From NCBI GenBank assembly GCA_963519305.1, contig CAUQMS010000015.1:1-64000 (forward strand): a stretch of DNA of 64,000 nucleotides. Direction: 5' to 3'. Source of the DNA: Ewingella sp963519305. GTDB lineage: Bacteria; Pseudomonadota; Gammaproteobacteria; Enterobacterales; Enterobacteriaceae. The position numbers and the translations under genes are program-made. Each line of letters starts with the position of its first letter. Position 1 is the stretch's first letter. Of this stretch, positions 16,793 through 24,604 are shown piece by piece. Under the pieces are notes generated by a model. The model saw nothing but the letters and a program-made list of their open reading frames with translations, had not been told where the DNA came from and made no database searches.

Positions 16793-17578
16793 ATGACAAT
16801 GAAAAAATTAAACATCGCCTTGCTGTTAGGTTGTGCCGTTGCTTCGTTTTCTGCGCTGGCAGACGGCTCAACGCTGAAGTTTGGCCTGGAAGCGCAATAC
16901 CCGCCGTTTGAATCCAAAAGTGCGACCGGCGAGTTGCAGGGCTTTGATATTGATGTCGGTAACGCCGTGTGCGCCGCCGCGAAGCTGAAATGTGAATGGC
17001 TCGATACCTCCTTCGATGGCCTGATCCCGGCCTTAAAAGCGCGTAAATTTGACGCCATTAACTCAGCCATGAACGTCACCGAGAAACGCCGTCAGGCGAT
17101 TGATTTCACCGACGTGATTTACCGAGTTCCGAGCAAGCTGATTGCTAAAAAAGATTCCAAACTGCTGCCGACCGTCGAGTCATTGAAAGGCAAGCACATC
17201 GGCGTGTTGCAGGGTTCTATTCAGGAGAGCTTCGCGCAGGCGCACTGGGCACCGAAAGGCGTGGATGTGGTTTCATATCAGGATCAGAATCAGGTCTATC
17301 TTGATCTCTCCTCCGGCCGTCTTGACGGTACGCTGGTGCTGGCACCAGCAGGCCAGACAGGCTTCCTTGACCGTCCGGATGGTAAAGATTATGGCTTTGT
17401 TGGCGACGCCGTGCGTGATGACAAAATCCTCGGCAGCGGCATCGCCTTTGGTCTGCGTAAAGGTGACACCGCCACCAAAGAGAAGCTGGACGTGGCTATC
17501 GCTAAAATCAAGCAGGACGGCGTCGTCAAAGCGTTGTCGAAGAAATATTTCGGCGATATCGACGTGACCGTAAAGTAA
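16793..17578 (+). CDS. Amino-acid ABC transporter periplasmic substrate-binding protein
   Basis: A 261-residue protein of the SBP_bac_3 family (ArgT/HisJ/ArtJ type). The N-terminal signal peptide MTMKKLNIALLLGCAVASFS ends at about A23 (SALA-DGS). The family motif follows: LKFGLEAQYPPFESK, then GFDIDVGNAVC with the substrate carboxylate-binding region. Cys pair near residues 59 and 66 fits the HisJ/LAO disulfide. Polar basic amino acids are the likely ligands but this is inference. No membrane or ATPase gene follows; a strong terminator ends the unit. Confidence 0.85.
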   Translation: MTMKKLNIALLLGCAVASFSALADGSTLKFGLEAQYPPFESKSATGELQGFDIDVGNAVCAAAKLKCEWLDTSFDGLIPALKARKFDAINSAMNVTEKRRQAIDFTDVIYRVPSKLIAKKDSKLLPTVESLKGKHIGVLQGSIQESFAQAHWAPKGVDVVSYQDQNQVYLDLSSGRLDGTLVLAPAGQTGFLDRPDGKDYGFVGDAVRDDKILGSGIAFGLRKGDTATKEKLDVAIAKIKQDGVVKALSKKYFGDIDVTVK

Positions 17579-17602
17579 CGCTTTTTACCTAAAAAAACGT
17601 TG

Positions 17603-17630
17603 GGGTCCGGCTTGCCGGACCCTTTTTATT
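17603..17630 (+). terminator. Intrinsic terminator after the binding-protein gene
   Basis: Perfect 9-bp stem GGGTCCGGC-TT-GCCGGACCC followed by TTTTT, 24 bp beyond the stop codon at 17578. Confidence 0.9.
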
Positions 17631-17762
17631 TCCTTAGCTTAGCCACACAAAGCATAAACCGCGTCGATCACAACTCGCTTAGCCGCCTATACTTATTCCC
17701 CATGACACAGGTTTCCATCCGACGATGGTGGCCTCAGGACACACGTCAACGAAGGAGTTTGT

Positions 17763-18806
17763 ATGTCTCAGAATCAGTCCGTAAACCGCCGCATTGTACT
17801 GGCTTCACGCCCGCATGGCGCACCGACCGCAGACAACTTCCGTCTGGAAAAACAGGATATTCCCACCGCAAAAGAGGGCCAACTGGTGCTGCGCACGCTG
17901 TACCTCTCCCTTGATCCGTATATGCGCGGGCGGATGAGCGACGCGCCCTCTTATGCCGCACCGGTGCAAATTGGTGAGGTGATGACCGGCGGCGCGGTGT
18001 CGCAGGTAGTCAGTTCCAACAGCACCGGTTTCGCACCGGGCGATCTGGTAGTCGCCAGCACCGGCTGGCAGGACTATTCCGTTGCTGATGCCAAAGTCGT
18101 GAAAAAACTGGAAGGTGCGGCACTCAAGCATCCTTCCCTGGCGCTCGGCGTGCTGGGTATGCCGGGCTTCACCGCATTTATGGGGCTGCTGGATATTGGT
18201 CAGCCACAGCCGGGTGAAACCGTTGTGGTCGCCGCCGCGACCGGGCCGGTCGGTTCGCTGGTCGGGCAGATCGCCAAAATCAAAGGCTGTAAAGTGGTGG
18301 GTATCGCCGGTGGCGAAGAAAAATGCCGCTACGCGGTTGAGCATTTCGGCTTTGATGAGTGTCTGGATCACCGCGCAACCGATCTGGATAAGCGCCTTAA
18401 AGCGGCCTGCCCTGACGGTATCGACGTTTATTTCGAGAACGTCGGCGGCGCCGTGTTCGACGCCGTCCTGCCGCTGCTCAATACCAAAGCGCGTATTCCG
18501 GTCTGCGGGCTGGTGTCACAATATAACGCTACCGGCCTGAAAGAGGGGCACGATCGTCTCTCCCTGCTGGCCAGCACGATTTTAAGAAAGCGCATACGTA
18601 TGCAGGGTTTCATCATTTTTGATGATTACGGCCACCGCTATCCGGAATTCGCCAAACAGATGGGTGAATGGTTTGAAGCCGGAAAAGTGAAGTTCCGCGA
18701 AGATATTGTGCAGGGGCTGGAAAATGCGCCGCAAGCGTTTATCGGTCTGCTTGAGGGTAAAAACTTCGGCAAACTGGTGGTAGAAGTCGGTAAAGAAAAC
18801 CGTTAA
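17763..18806 (+). CDS. curA: NADPH-dependent curcumin/2-alkenal reductase CurA-like
   Basis: A zinc-independent medium-chain reductase (leukotriene B4 12-hydroxydehydrogenase / CurA family) of 347 residues. SLDPYMRGRM near residue 50 and the nucleotide motif AAATGPVGSLVGQIAKIKG are diagnostic. E. coli CurA reduces curcumin and other alpha,beta-unsaturated carbonyls with NADPH. AAGGAG precedes the ATG by 7 nt. A DJ-1 family gene follows 42 bp on and YbhB after it, so the trio may be one transcription unit for dealing with reactive carbonyls. Confidence 0.88.
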   Translation: MSQNQSVNRRIVLASRPHGAPTADNFRLEKQDIPTAKEGQLVLRTLYLSLDPYMRGRMSDAPSYAAPVQIGEVMTGGAVSQVVSSNSTGFAPGDLVVASTGWQDYSVADAKVVKKLEGAALKHPSLALGVLGMPGFTAFMGLLDIGQPQPGETVVVAAATGPVGSLVGQIAKIKGCKVVGIAGGEEKCRYAVEHFGFDECLDHRATDLDKRLKAACPDGIDVYFENVGGAVFDAVLPLLNTKARIPVCGLVSQYNATGLKEGHDRLSLLASTILRKRIRMQGFIIFDDYGHRYPEFAKQMGEWFEAGKVKFREDIVQGLENAPQAFIGLLEGKNFGKLVVEVGKENR

Positions 18807-18848
18807 TTGCACGTTTGCCCGGACGTTTCCGGGCACACAGGAGATAAC

Positions 18849-19544
18849 ATGAAATTACTGATTGTATTGACCTCGCACGATAAACTCGGCGACACCGGGA
18901 AGAAAACCGGTTTCTGGCTGGAAGAGTTCACCGCTCCCTATTATCAGTTTCTGGACGCCGGTGCTGAACTGACGCTGGCCTCACCAAAGGGTGGCCAGCC
19001 GCCGCTGGACCCAAAAAGTGACGAGAAAGATGCCCAGACGGAAACCACCGATCGCTTTCGTCAGGATCAAAACGCGCAACATGCGCTGGCCCATACCGTC
19101 AAACTGTCGGAGGTGAAAGCGGACAGTTTTGATGCAGTATTTTATCCCGGCGGCCACGGTCCGTTGTGGGATCTGGCCGAAGACGCACACTCGGTCAAAC
19201 TGATAGAAGATTTTTGGGCAGCGGATAAACCCGTCTCTGCCGTATGCCACGCGCCCGGCGTGTTCCGCGATGTCAAACTCGCTGACGGTACGCCGCTGGT
19301 GAAAGACAAACGTGTGACCGGTTTTAGCAACAGCGAAGAAGACGCGGTGGGTCTGACCGGGATTGTTCCGTTCCTGGTGGAGGATGAGCTGAAAAAGAAC
19401 GGCGGCGATTACAGTAAAGCGGCCGACTGGCGGCCTTACGTGGTGACCGACGGTAAGCTCATCACCGGCCAGAACCCGGCGTCATCCGCCAGCGTTGCGC
19501 AGGCTCTGCTGAAATTACTGGGCGGCGGCGACGTGATTAAGTAA
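18849..19544 (+). CDS. DJ-1/PfpI family (Hsp31-like) glutamine-amidotransferase-fold protein
   Basis: A 231-residue cytosolic protein. FYPGGHGPLWDL (about residue 98) and the nucleophile elbow AVCHAPG with C133-H134 mark the class I amidotransferase fold of the DJ-1/Hsp31 type; E25 or E26 in FWLEEFTAPY is the expected acidic partner. Members act as glyoxalase III-type enzymes, deglycases (disputed) or chaperones. AGGAG stands 6 nt before the ATG at 18849; the frame is open from 18807 but that would lack a ribosome site. Placement between CurA and YbhB supports a reactive-carbonyl role, as inference. Confidence 0.85.
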   Translation: MKLLIVLTSHDKLGDTGKKTGFWLEEFTAPYYQFLDAGAELTLASPKGGQPPLDPKSDEKDAQTETTDRFRQDQNAQHALAHTVKLSEVKADSFDAVFYPGGHGPLWDLAEDAHSVKLIEDFWAADKPVSAVCHAPGVFRDVKLADGTPLVKDKRVTGFSNSEEDAVGLTGIVPFLVEDELKKNGGDYSKAADWRPYVVTDGKLITGQNPASSASVAQALLKLLGGGDVIK

Positions 19545-19593
19545 ACATGAACACCTTTGAAAATAATCACCTTTAAACGAGGGCTTTACATTT

Positions 19594-20076
19594 ATGGCGT
19601 TTACTCTGACCAGCAGTGATCTTAAAGACGGCGAAAAAATGCCGCAGGCGCAGGTGTTTAACGGCATGGGCTACAGCGGCGATAACCTCTCCCCACATTT
19701 GGCCTGGAGCGGCGCACCGGCTGGCACCAAAAGTTTTGCGATCACCTGTTATGACCCGGACGCCCCTACCGGCTCCGGCTGGTGGCACTGGGGTGTCGCC
19801 AATATTCCGGCAGACGTATCCGAATTACCGCAAGGTGCGGGCTCGGGTAAACCGGGTCTGCCGTCCGGTGCGGTACAAACCCGTACCGACTTCGGCAAAG
19901 CCGGGTACGGCGGGGCGGCACCGCCACAAGGTGAAAGCCACCGTTATCATTTCACGGTGTATGCGCTGGATGTGGATACGCTGGAGGTCAACGAAGAAGC
20001 CAGCGGAGCCTACCTTGGCTTCAATATTCATTTTCATTCACTCGGTAAATCATCTCTCACGGTGATATACAGCTGA
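19594..20076 (+). CDS. ybhB: YbhB, Raf kinase inhibitor-like / PEBP family protein
   Basis: A 160-residue PEBP-fold protein. The ligand-pocket motif CYDPDAPTGSGWWHW (about residues 50-64), then TRTDFGKAGYGGAAPP and HFHSLG near the C-terminus, match E. coli YbhB. The family binds phosphate- or nucleotide-like anions; the bacterial role is unknown. In E. coli ybhB sits between bioA and ybhC. Here it keeps ybhC as its neighbour, while five genes separate it from bioA. Confidence 0.93.
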   Translation: MAFTLTSSDLKDGEKMPQAQVFNGMGYSGDNLSPHLAWSGAPAGTKSFAITCYDPDAPTGSGWWHWGVANIPADVSELPQGAGSGKPGLPSGAVQTRTDFGKAGYGGAAPPQGESHRYHFTVYALDVDTLEVNEEASGAYLGFNIHFHSLGKSSLTVIYS

Positions 20077-20168
20077 TTGCTGTGGTATAAAAGAGCCAGT
20101 CAGAATGCAACGCGGTGGTCAGTCTTGCTGACCGCCGCTTTTTGTCGTTTATCAAGGAGTCAGACCCA

Positions 20169-21479
20169 GTGAAAATCTCCACCCTGTCGCGCGCCTGCGC
20201 CATGTTGTCCGTCAGTCTGGTTTTGGCGGCCTGTAGCAGCAGCCACGAAGGCCTCTCCAGCCAGGTCGCACCGGGCACCGCTGTTGATCCCATCCTCGGC
20301 CCGGATGAAGCCGCAAACTTTACGGCCAAACAGTATCTGGCCTTTGGCGGCCGTTCCCTGCAGGTTCAGCAGCAGGGCTGGTTCCCTAAACTTATCGCCA
20401 CCAGCGATGTGAAAACAGACTTCGTGGTCGGCCCGCAAATGGGTACCGACGGCGCGGCATATACCAATATTCAGCAAGCGGTTGAAGCGGCGCTGCGCGT
20501 ACGTAACCACGGCGAGCGCGTGTTCATTAAAATCCTGCCGGGCACTTATACCGGTGCGGTGTACATTCCATCTGGTGCACCACCGATCACCCTGTTCGGC
20601 GCAGGTACCAATCCGGGTGACGTCGTGATCCAGCAGGGTCTGGAAGCGTCAGTAACGCCGGCGGCTTACCGCGCAGCGCTGAGCCCGAATGGCGAGTTCA
20701 TTCCGGGTACCCGTGCCTGGTATATGTTCAATAATTGTGCCACACAGCAAACCGCCACCATTGGCGCTGGCTGTACGGCTACCGTCTGGTCACAAAGCAG
20801 CGGTCTGCAATTGCAGAACCTGACCGTCGTCAACAGCACGCTCGACAGCGTTGACGCGGGCGACCACGCTGCGGTGGCTTTGCGTACCGATGGCGACAAT
20901 ATTCTGCTTGATAACGTGCGCCTGATTGGCCGTCAGAACACTCTGATGCTGACCACAGCTAATGTGAAAAATCAGCCAGACAACAAACGCTATAGCCGTG
21001 CCTACGTTCAGAACAGCCTGATCGAAGGTGATGTAGATTACGTCGTAGGCCGTTCAAGCGCCGTGTTTGACCACGTTGAATTCCACACCGTCAGCAGCCG
21101 TGGCGTGAAACAGCCTTCCGTCTTCGCGCCAAATACCCCGGCCAACGTGCCTTACGGTTTCCTGGTGACGAACAGTACGCTGACCACCGACCGTGGCTTC
21201 GAAGGCCAAGCCGTCAAAGCCCAACTGGGCCGCGCCTGGGATGAAGGTGCTGAGAACGGTTATGTTGCCGGTACCACGCCAAACAGCCAGTTAGTGATCC
21301 GCGACAGCCAGATCGACAGCGGTTACAACCCGCTGCACCCGTGGGGTGATGCGGCCTTCTCCGGTCGTGCTTTCACCGGCAATGTACCGAAAGATGAGAA
21401 GCAGCAGCGCGATCTGAACGACGTAAACTTCAACCGCCTGTGGCAGTACAATAACGTCATGACCCCTCCGGCAAAATAA
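20169..21479 (+). CDS. ybhC: YbhC, pectinesterase-family outer membrane lipoprotein
   Basis: A 436-residue lipoprotein with lipobox LAAC after a short signal (VLAAC, Cys about residue 20). The rest is the right-handed beta-helix of carbohydrate esterase family 8: FVVGPQMGTDGAAYTNIQQA, then GDVDYVVGRSSAVFDH and LGRAWDEG. E. coli YbhC has the fold but is reported as an acyl-CoA thioesterase lacking pectin esterase activity; here the GDVDYVVG and LGRAWD motifs do keep the usual catalytic Asp and Arg, so pectin esterase activity is worth considering. The start is a GTG at 20169 with AGGAG 9 nt upstream. Confidence 0.88.
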   Translation: MKISTLSRACAMLSVSLVLAACSSSHEGLSSQVAPGTAVDPILGPDEAANFTAKQYLAFGGRSLQVQQQGWFPKLIATSDVKTDFVVGPQMGTDGAAYTNIQQAVEAALRVRNHGERVFIKILPGTYTGAVYIPSGAPPITLFGAGTNPGDVVIQQGLEASVTPAAYRAALSPNGEFIPGTRAWYMFNNCATQQTATIGAGCTATVWSQSSGLQLQNLTVVNSTLDSVDAGDHAAVALRTDGDNILLDNVRLIGRQNTLMLTTANVKNQPDNKRYSRAYVQNSLIEGDVDYVVGRSSAVFDHVEFHTVSSRGVKQPSVFAPNTPANVPYGFLVTNSTLTTDRGFEGQAVKAQLGRAWDEGAENGYVAGTTPNSQLVIRDSQIDSGYNPLHPWGDAAFSGRAFTGNVPKDEKQQRDLNDVNFNRLWQYNNVMTPPAK

Positions 21480-21500
21480 GCCGCAGTCTGGACATGCAAA

Positions 21501-21532
21501 AGCCGCCGGATTTAACCCCGGCGGCTTTTTTA
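21501..21532. terminator. Bidirectional terminator ybhC / chemoreceptor
   Basis: AGCCGCCGG-N8-CCGGCGGCT followed by TTTTTT on the plus strand and with AAAA before it, so it can also act on the convergent chemoreceptor gene. Confidence 0.88.
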
Positions 21533-21561
21533 TGGCCTGTGATCCATTCTGAATAACGGCG

Positions 21562-23082
21562 TCAGTCAGGCTGCGGGGCTTCATTACCCAGCCGGAAGAC
21601 AGCCACCGTCTCTTCCAGATTCACCGCCTGCTGGTCAAGGGCAGCGGCCGCATTGGCCGACTGCTGCACCAGCGCCGAGTTCTGCTGCGTGACGGTGTCC
21701 ATTTCCGCCACCGCCAGCGCTATCTGGCTGATGCCGCGGCTCTGCTCCTCAGAAGCCGACGCAATTTCATGAATGATGTGCGTCACATGCCCGACCGAAT
21801 CGACAATCTCCTGCATGGTGTCACCGGCTTTTTCCACCAGCACCGAGCCGCTGTTGACCTTACTGACCGACAGACCAATCAGCGTTTCGATCTCTTTGGC
21901 CGCCTGCCCGCTGCGCTGGGCCAGATTTCGCACTTCACTGGCAACGACGGCAAAACCCCGCCCCTGCTCACCGGCCCGTGCCGCTTCCACGGCGGCATTC
22001 AGCGCCAGAATATTGGTCTGAAAAGCGATACTGTTAATCACTGAGGTGATTTCAGAAATCTGTTTTGAACTCCCGGCAATATCTTTCATCACCCCCACCA
22101 CGTCACTGACTATCTGCCCACCGCGGCTCGCGGTATCGGCCGCCGACGAGGCCAGTTTGCTGGCTTCGCTGGCGTTGTCAGCATTTTGTTTCACCGTCGC
22201 GGTCAGTTGCTCCATGCTGGCAGCTGTCTGCCCCAGCGCTGAAGCCTGCTGCTCCGTACGGGCGGAAAGATCAAAGTTTCCCGCGGCGATCTCGCCTGAC
22301 GCGCGGGTCACCTGCAACACGCCGTGGCGGATGTCACCGATGATCCTGCGCAGATTCTGGTTCATGCCTTCCACAGCGCGGGTCAGTTGGCCGACTTCGT
22401 CGCCGCTGCGGCTGACCATATGTGCAGTCAGATCCCCGGCGGCGATGCGCTTCGCCACCTCCAGCGTCTGGCGCAGGGGATGAGTTATCTGCCGGGTCAT
22501 ACGCCATGAAATCAGCGCACCGATGACAATCGTGCCCGCAATGATCAGCAGCATCTCTTTGATGGTACGGCGCACTTCCTCCTGGGTGTAGGCCATCTCG
22601 TGGTCGAGCAGTTGGTCAGAAGCCGAGGTCAACGCCAGACCGGCGGCGGCAAGTGCTGCGCGGGTTTGTTCCGCATTACTCCCCACCGGAGGATTGAGGG
22701 TGTTTTGCCAGTTTTCGCGGTAGCGCTGCACGTTACCCGGCATAGCATCGACCTGCGCCTGATCCACCGGTTGCCAGTGATAGGACGCCACCTCTGCCAG
22801 CTTGCCTTCCAGTTTGTCCAGCGCCTGCCGGTTTTGTTCGACATATTTTTGTTCGTGGTTGGCGAGGTAGGAAAGACGGGTATATTTTGCTTCGCCCAAC
22901 AGGTCGTTAACGCTTTTAAGCAAGGTGGCTTTTTCTGCTCGCTCGCTGATGCTGGTCAGGTGATAAATCCCTGAGGCGGCAATTGAAGAACCTAGCAGCA
23001 GAACCAGCGTAAATCCTGCGGCAAGCTTGGTGGCGATGTTGGCATTGTTGAAAACACCAGTGATCCCTGAAGGTAAACTCAT
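21562..23082 (-). CDS. Methyl-accepting chemotaxis protein
   Basis: A 506-residue transmembrane chemoreceptor. TM1 is about residues 17-40, a helical periplasmic sensor of about 135 residues follows, TM2 is about 177-195 (MLLIIAGTIVIGALISW), then HAMP and the kinase-control hairpin with EAARAGEQGRGFAVVASEVR. The C-terminus (RLGNEAPQPD) lacks the NWETF-type pentapeptide that tethers CheR/CheB, so adaptation would depend on other receptors. Its ligand cannot be told. A sigma-28 promoter precedes it, so it should be made with the flagellar regulon. It has no counterpart at this locus in E. coli. Confidence 0.93.
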   Translation of the reverse strand: MSLPSGITGVFNNANIATKLAAGFTLVLLLGSSIAASGIYHLTSISERAEKATLLKSVNDLLGEAKYTRLSYLANHEQKYVEQNRQALDKLEGKLAEVASYHWQPVDQAQVDAMPGNVQRYRENWQNTLNPPVGSNAEQTRAALAAAGLALTSASDQLLDHEMAYTQEEVRRTIKEMLLIIAGTIVIGALISWRMTRQITHPLRQTLEVAKRIAAGDLTAHMVSRSGDEVGQLTRAVEGMNQNLRRIIGDIRHGVLQVTRASGEIAAGNFDLSARTEQQASALGQTAASMEQLTATVKQNADNASEASKLASSAADTASRGGQIVSDVVGVMKDIAGSSKQISEITSVINSIAFQTNILALNAAVEAARAGEQGRGFAVVASEVRNLAQRSGQAAKEIETLIGLSVSKVNSGSVLVEKAGDTMQEIVDSVGHVTHIIHEIASASEEQSRGISQIALAVAEMDTVTQQNSALVQQSANAAAALDQQAVNLEETVAVFRLGNEAPQPD

Positions 23083-23148
23083 TCTGCTCTCCCTGTTTTA
23101 TAGCCTGAAACGTAAATAACGCGTAGGTGATATAGATAACGAGAAGAG

Positions 23149-23175
23149 TTATCGACAACATAGCCACAATATTTA
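23149..23175 (-). promoter_or_regulatory. Sigma-28 (FliA) promoter of the chemoreceptor
   Basis: On the minus strand TAAA (plus 23172-23175), exactly 15 bp, then GTCGATAA (plus 23149-23156). This matches the FliA consensus TAAA-N15-GCCGATAA with one mismatch, about 65 bp before the start codon. Confidence 0.85.
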
Positions 23176-23217
23176 GAGGGAGATGGAAATATTTCTTATC
23201 AATGGCACGAAGGGCTA

Positions 23218-23246
23218 AAAAACAAAAAGCCCCAACCGTAAGGGCT
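23218..23246 (-). terminator. Intrinsic terminator of pgl
   Basis: On the minus strand AGCCC-N9-GGGCT followed by TTTTGTTTTTT, 57 bp beyond the pgl stop. Confidence 0.75.
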
Positions 23247-23302
23247 GAGGCGAGTTTTTCATCGGCGTAATGTTCAGTCGGCAGACTAAACCATAAGCAG
23301 GA

Positions 23303-24304
23303 TTAATTTCTCAGTTCAAGAATCGAGACCCACATCGGGCCTTTGCCCACCGGGTACTCTTTCAGGGTGGTCAGCGCGCCGCTGGTCTGATCAATCTTTG
23401 CCACTTCAATGGCATCTGATTTTTGACCGGCGGTGATAACAAAACGCCCCTGATGGTCAATATTGAAACCACGTGGCTGGGTCTGCGTGGCGTGATGCCC
23501 CACCAGCGTCAGCTCGCTGCCTTCTGCAGAGACCGTCAGCACAGAAATCAGGCTTGACGTCCTGTCACAGGCGTAGAGGAATTTGCCGTCCGGCGTGACG
23601 TGAATATCCGCCGCCCAGCGGGTCTCTTTGAAATCAGCCGGCATGATATCCAGCGTCTGCACCATGCGGTATTCGCCGCTGGTCACATCTTTCTGGTACA
23701 CATCGACGCTGCCGTTCAGTTCATTGACGCAGTAAGCAAAGTGATGATTCGGGTGGAACGCCATATGACGCGGGCCTGCCCCGGTTGCAACAGCCAAGGT
23801 ATCCGGATGATGCGGCGTGGCTTCACCCTGCTGGCTGAAGTCGAACAGACGAATCCGGTCCTCTTTCAGGGCCGGGATCATCAGCAGCTGGTTGGTCGGG
23901 TCGATGTTAGCCGAGTGCGGTGCCTGAATATTTTCCAGCACGTGGCGTGGCGCCAGCGCCTCGCCTTTTTCATTGATGGGGTGAATGCTGACGTTGTTGA
24001 AGCTGTAGGAAGCGGAGAACAGGAAACGCCCCTGAAGATCAATACCGAGGTGCGTCGGGCTGCCCGGCAAGGGAGCCATGGCCGCCTGCGCCAGCTGGCC
24101 ATCGTGACCGATGTTATAAGTCAGCACACCAAACTCAGGGCGCACGCCAACATACAGGCGATGACCGTCCGGATGAATCACCATCGGCTGAACCTGACCA
24201 GGCACATCAACGGTCTGCAACAGGCTCAGTTCGCCCTCTTCGCCAACACGAAAAGCGTGGATTTGCTGGCTATCAGGGCTGGCTACGTAGACAACTTGCT
24301 TCAT
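23303..24304 (-). CDS. pgl: 6-phosphogluconolactonase Pgl (YbhE type)
   Basis: Pgl hydrolyses 6-phosphogluconolactone in the oxidative pentose phosphate pathway. It is a seven-bladed beta-propeller of 333 residues, lacking signal peptide. VDVPGQVQPMV, GAGPRHMAFHPN, AYCVNELN and TRWAADIHVTPDG are conserved with E. coli Pgl (331 residues). ATG at 24304 has GGAG 5 nt upstream; a GTG one codon earlier is possible. It is divergent from ybhA, as in E. coli. Confidence 0.95.
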   Translation of the reverse strand: MKQVVYVASPDSQQIHAFRVGEEGELSLLQTVDVPGQVQPMVIHPDGHRLYVGVRPEFGVLTYNIGHDGQLAQAAMAPLPGSPTHLGIDLQGRFLFSASYSFNNVSIHPINEKGEALAPRHVLENIQAPHSANIDPTNQLLMIPALKEDRIRLFDFSQQGEATPHHPDTLAVATGAGPRHMAFHPNHHFAYCVNELNGSVDVYQKDVTSGEYRMVQTLDIMPADFKETRWAADIHVTPDGKFLYACDRTSSLISVLTVSAEGSELTLVGHHATQTQPRGFNIDHQGRFVITAGQKSDAIEVAKIDQTSGALTTLKEYPVGKGPMWVSILELRN

Positions 24305-24604
24305 CACATCTCCTTATTAAAACTCAATGAGTCATTCTGTTTTTTTAAAGCGTAGTTCAGATTACCACGATAACCCAGCGAAGGATCGCGGCGTTTAGCG
24401 CCTGATGCGAGGTTCTCTCATCTGGGCTAAGGGTGTAATATGGTGAGAATTTCTTCGATCCTCTACTGTTTACCCAAAGTCATTGGTGCTACAGCAAGGC
24501 AGCAAATGTGAGAACCCCGATGAGCTGGCTCAGGCCAGTGATTCGGGTGAACGAAAGCAGCTAACGCCGCTGTAGTGACAAGGACGAAGGGTATGGGAAT
24601 TTCT
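24305..24604. other. Divergent intergenic region pgl-ybhA
   Basis: Three hundred non-coding bases. The ybhA-proximal part, 24474-24590, is a dispersed palindromic repeat. The remaining 170 bp next to pgl should hold its promoter; I see no unambiguous -35/-10 pair. Confidence 0.6.
24474..24590. repeat. Dispersed intergenic palindromic repeat, copy 2 (upstream of ybhA)
   Basis: About 117 bp aligned with copy 1 at 10025-10130. Its ends form an inverted repeat (GCTACAGC near 24488 and GCTGTAGT near 24569), and the centre has a second one (CCCGATGAGCTG facing CAGTGATTCGGG). It reaches to within about 15 bp of the ybhA start, so its RNA form would sit in the ybhA leader. Confidence 0.75.
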
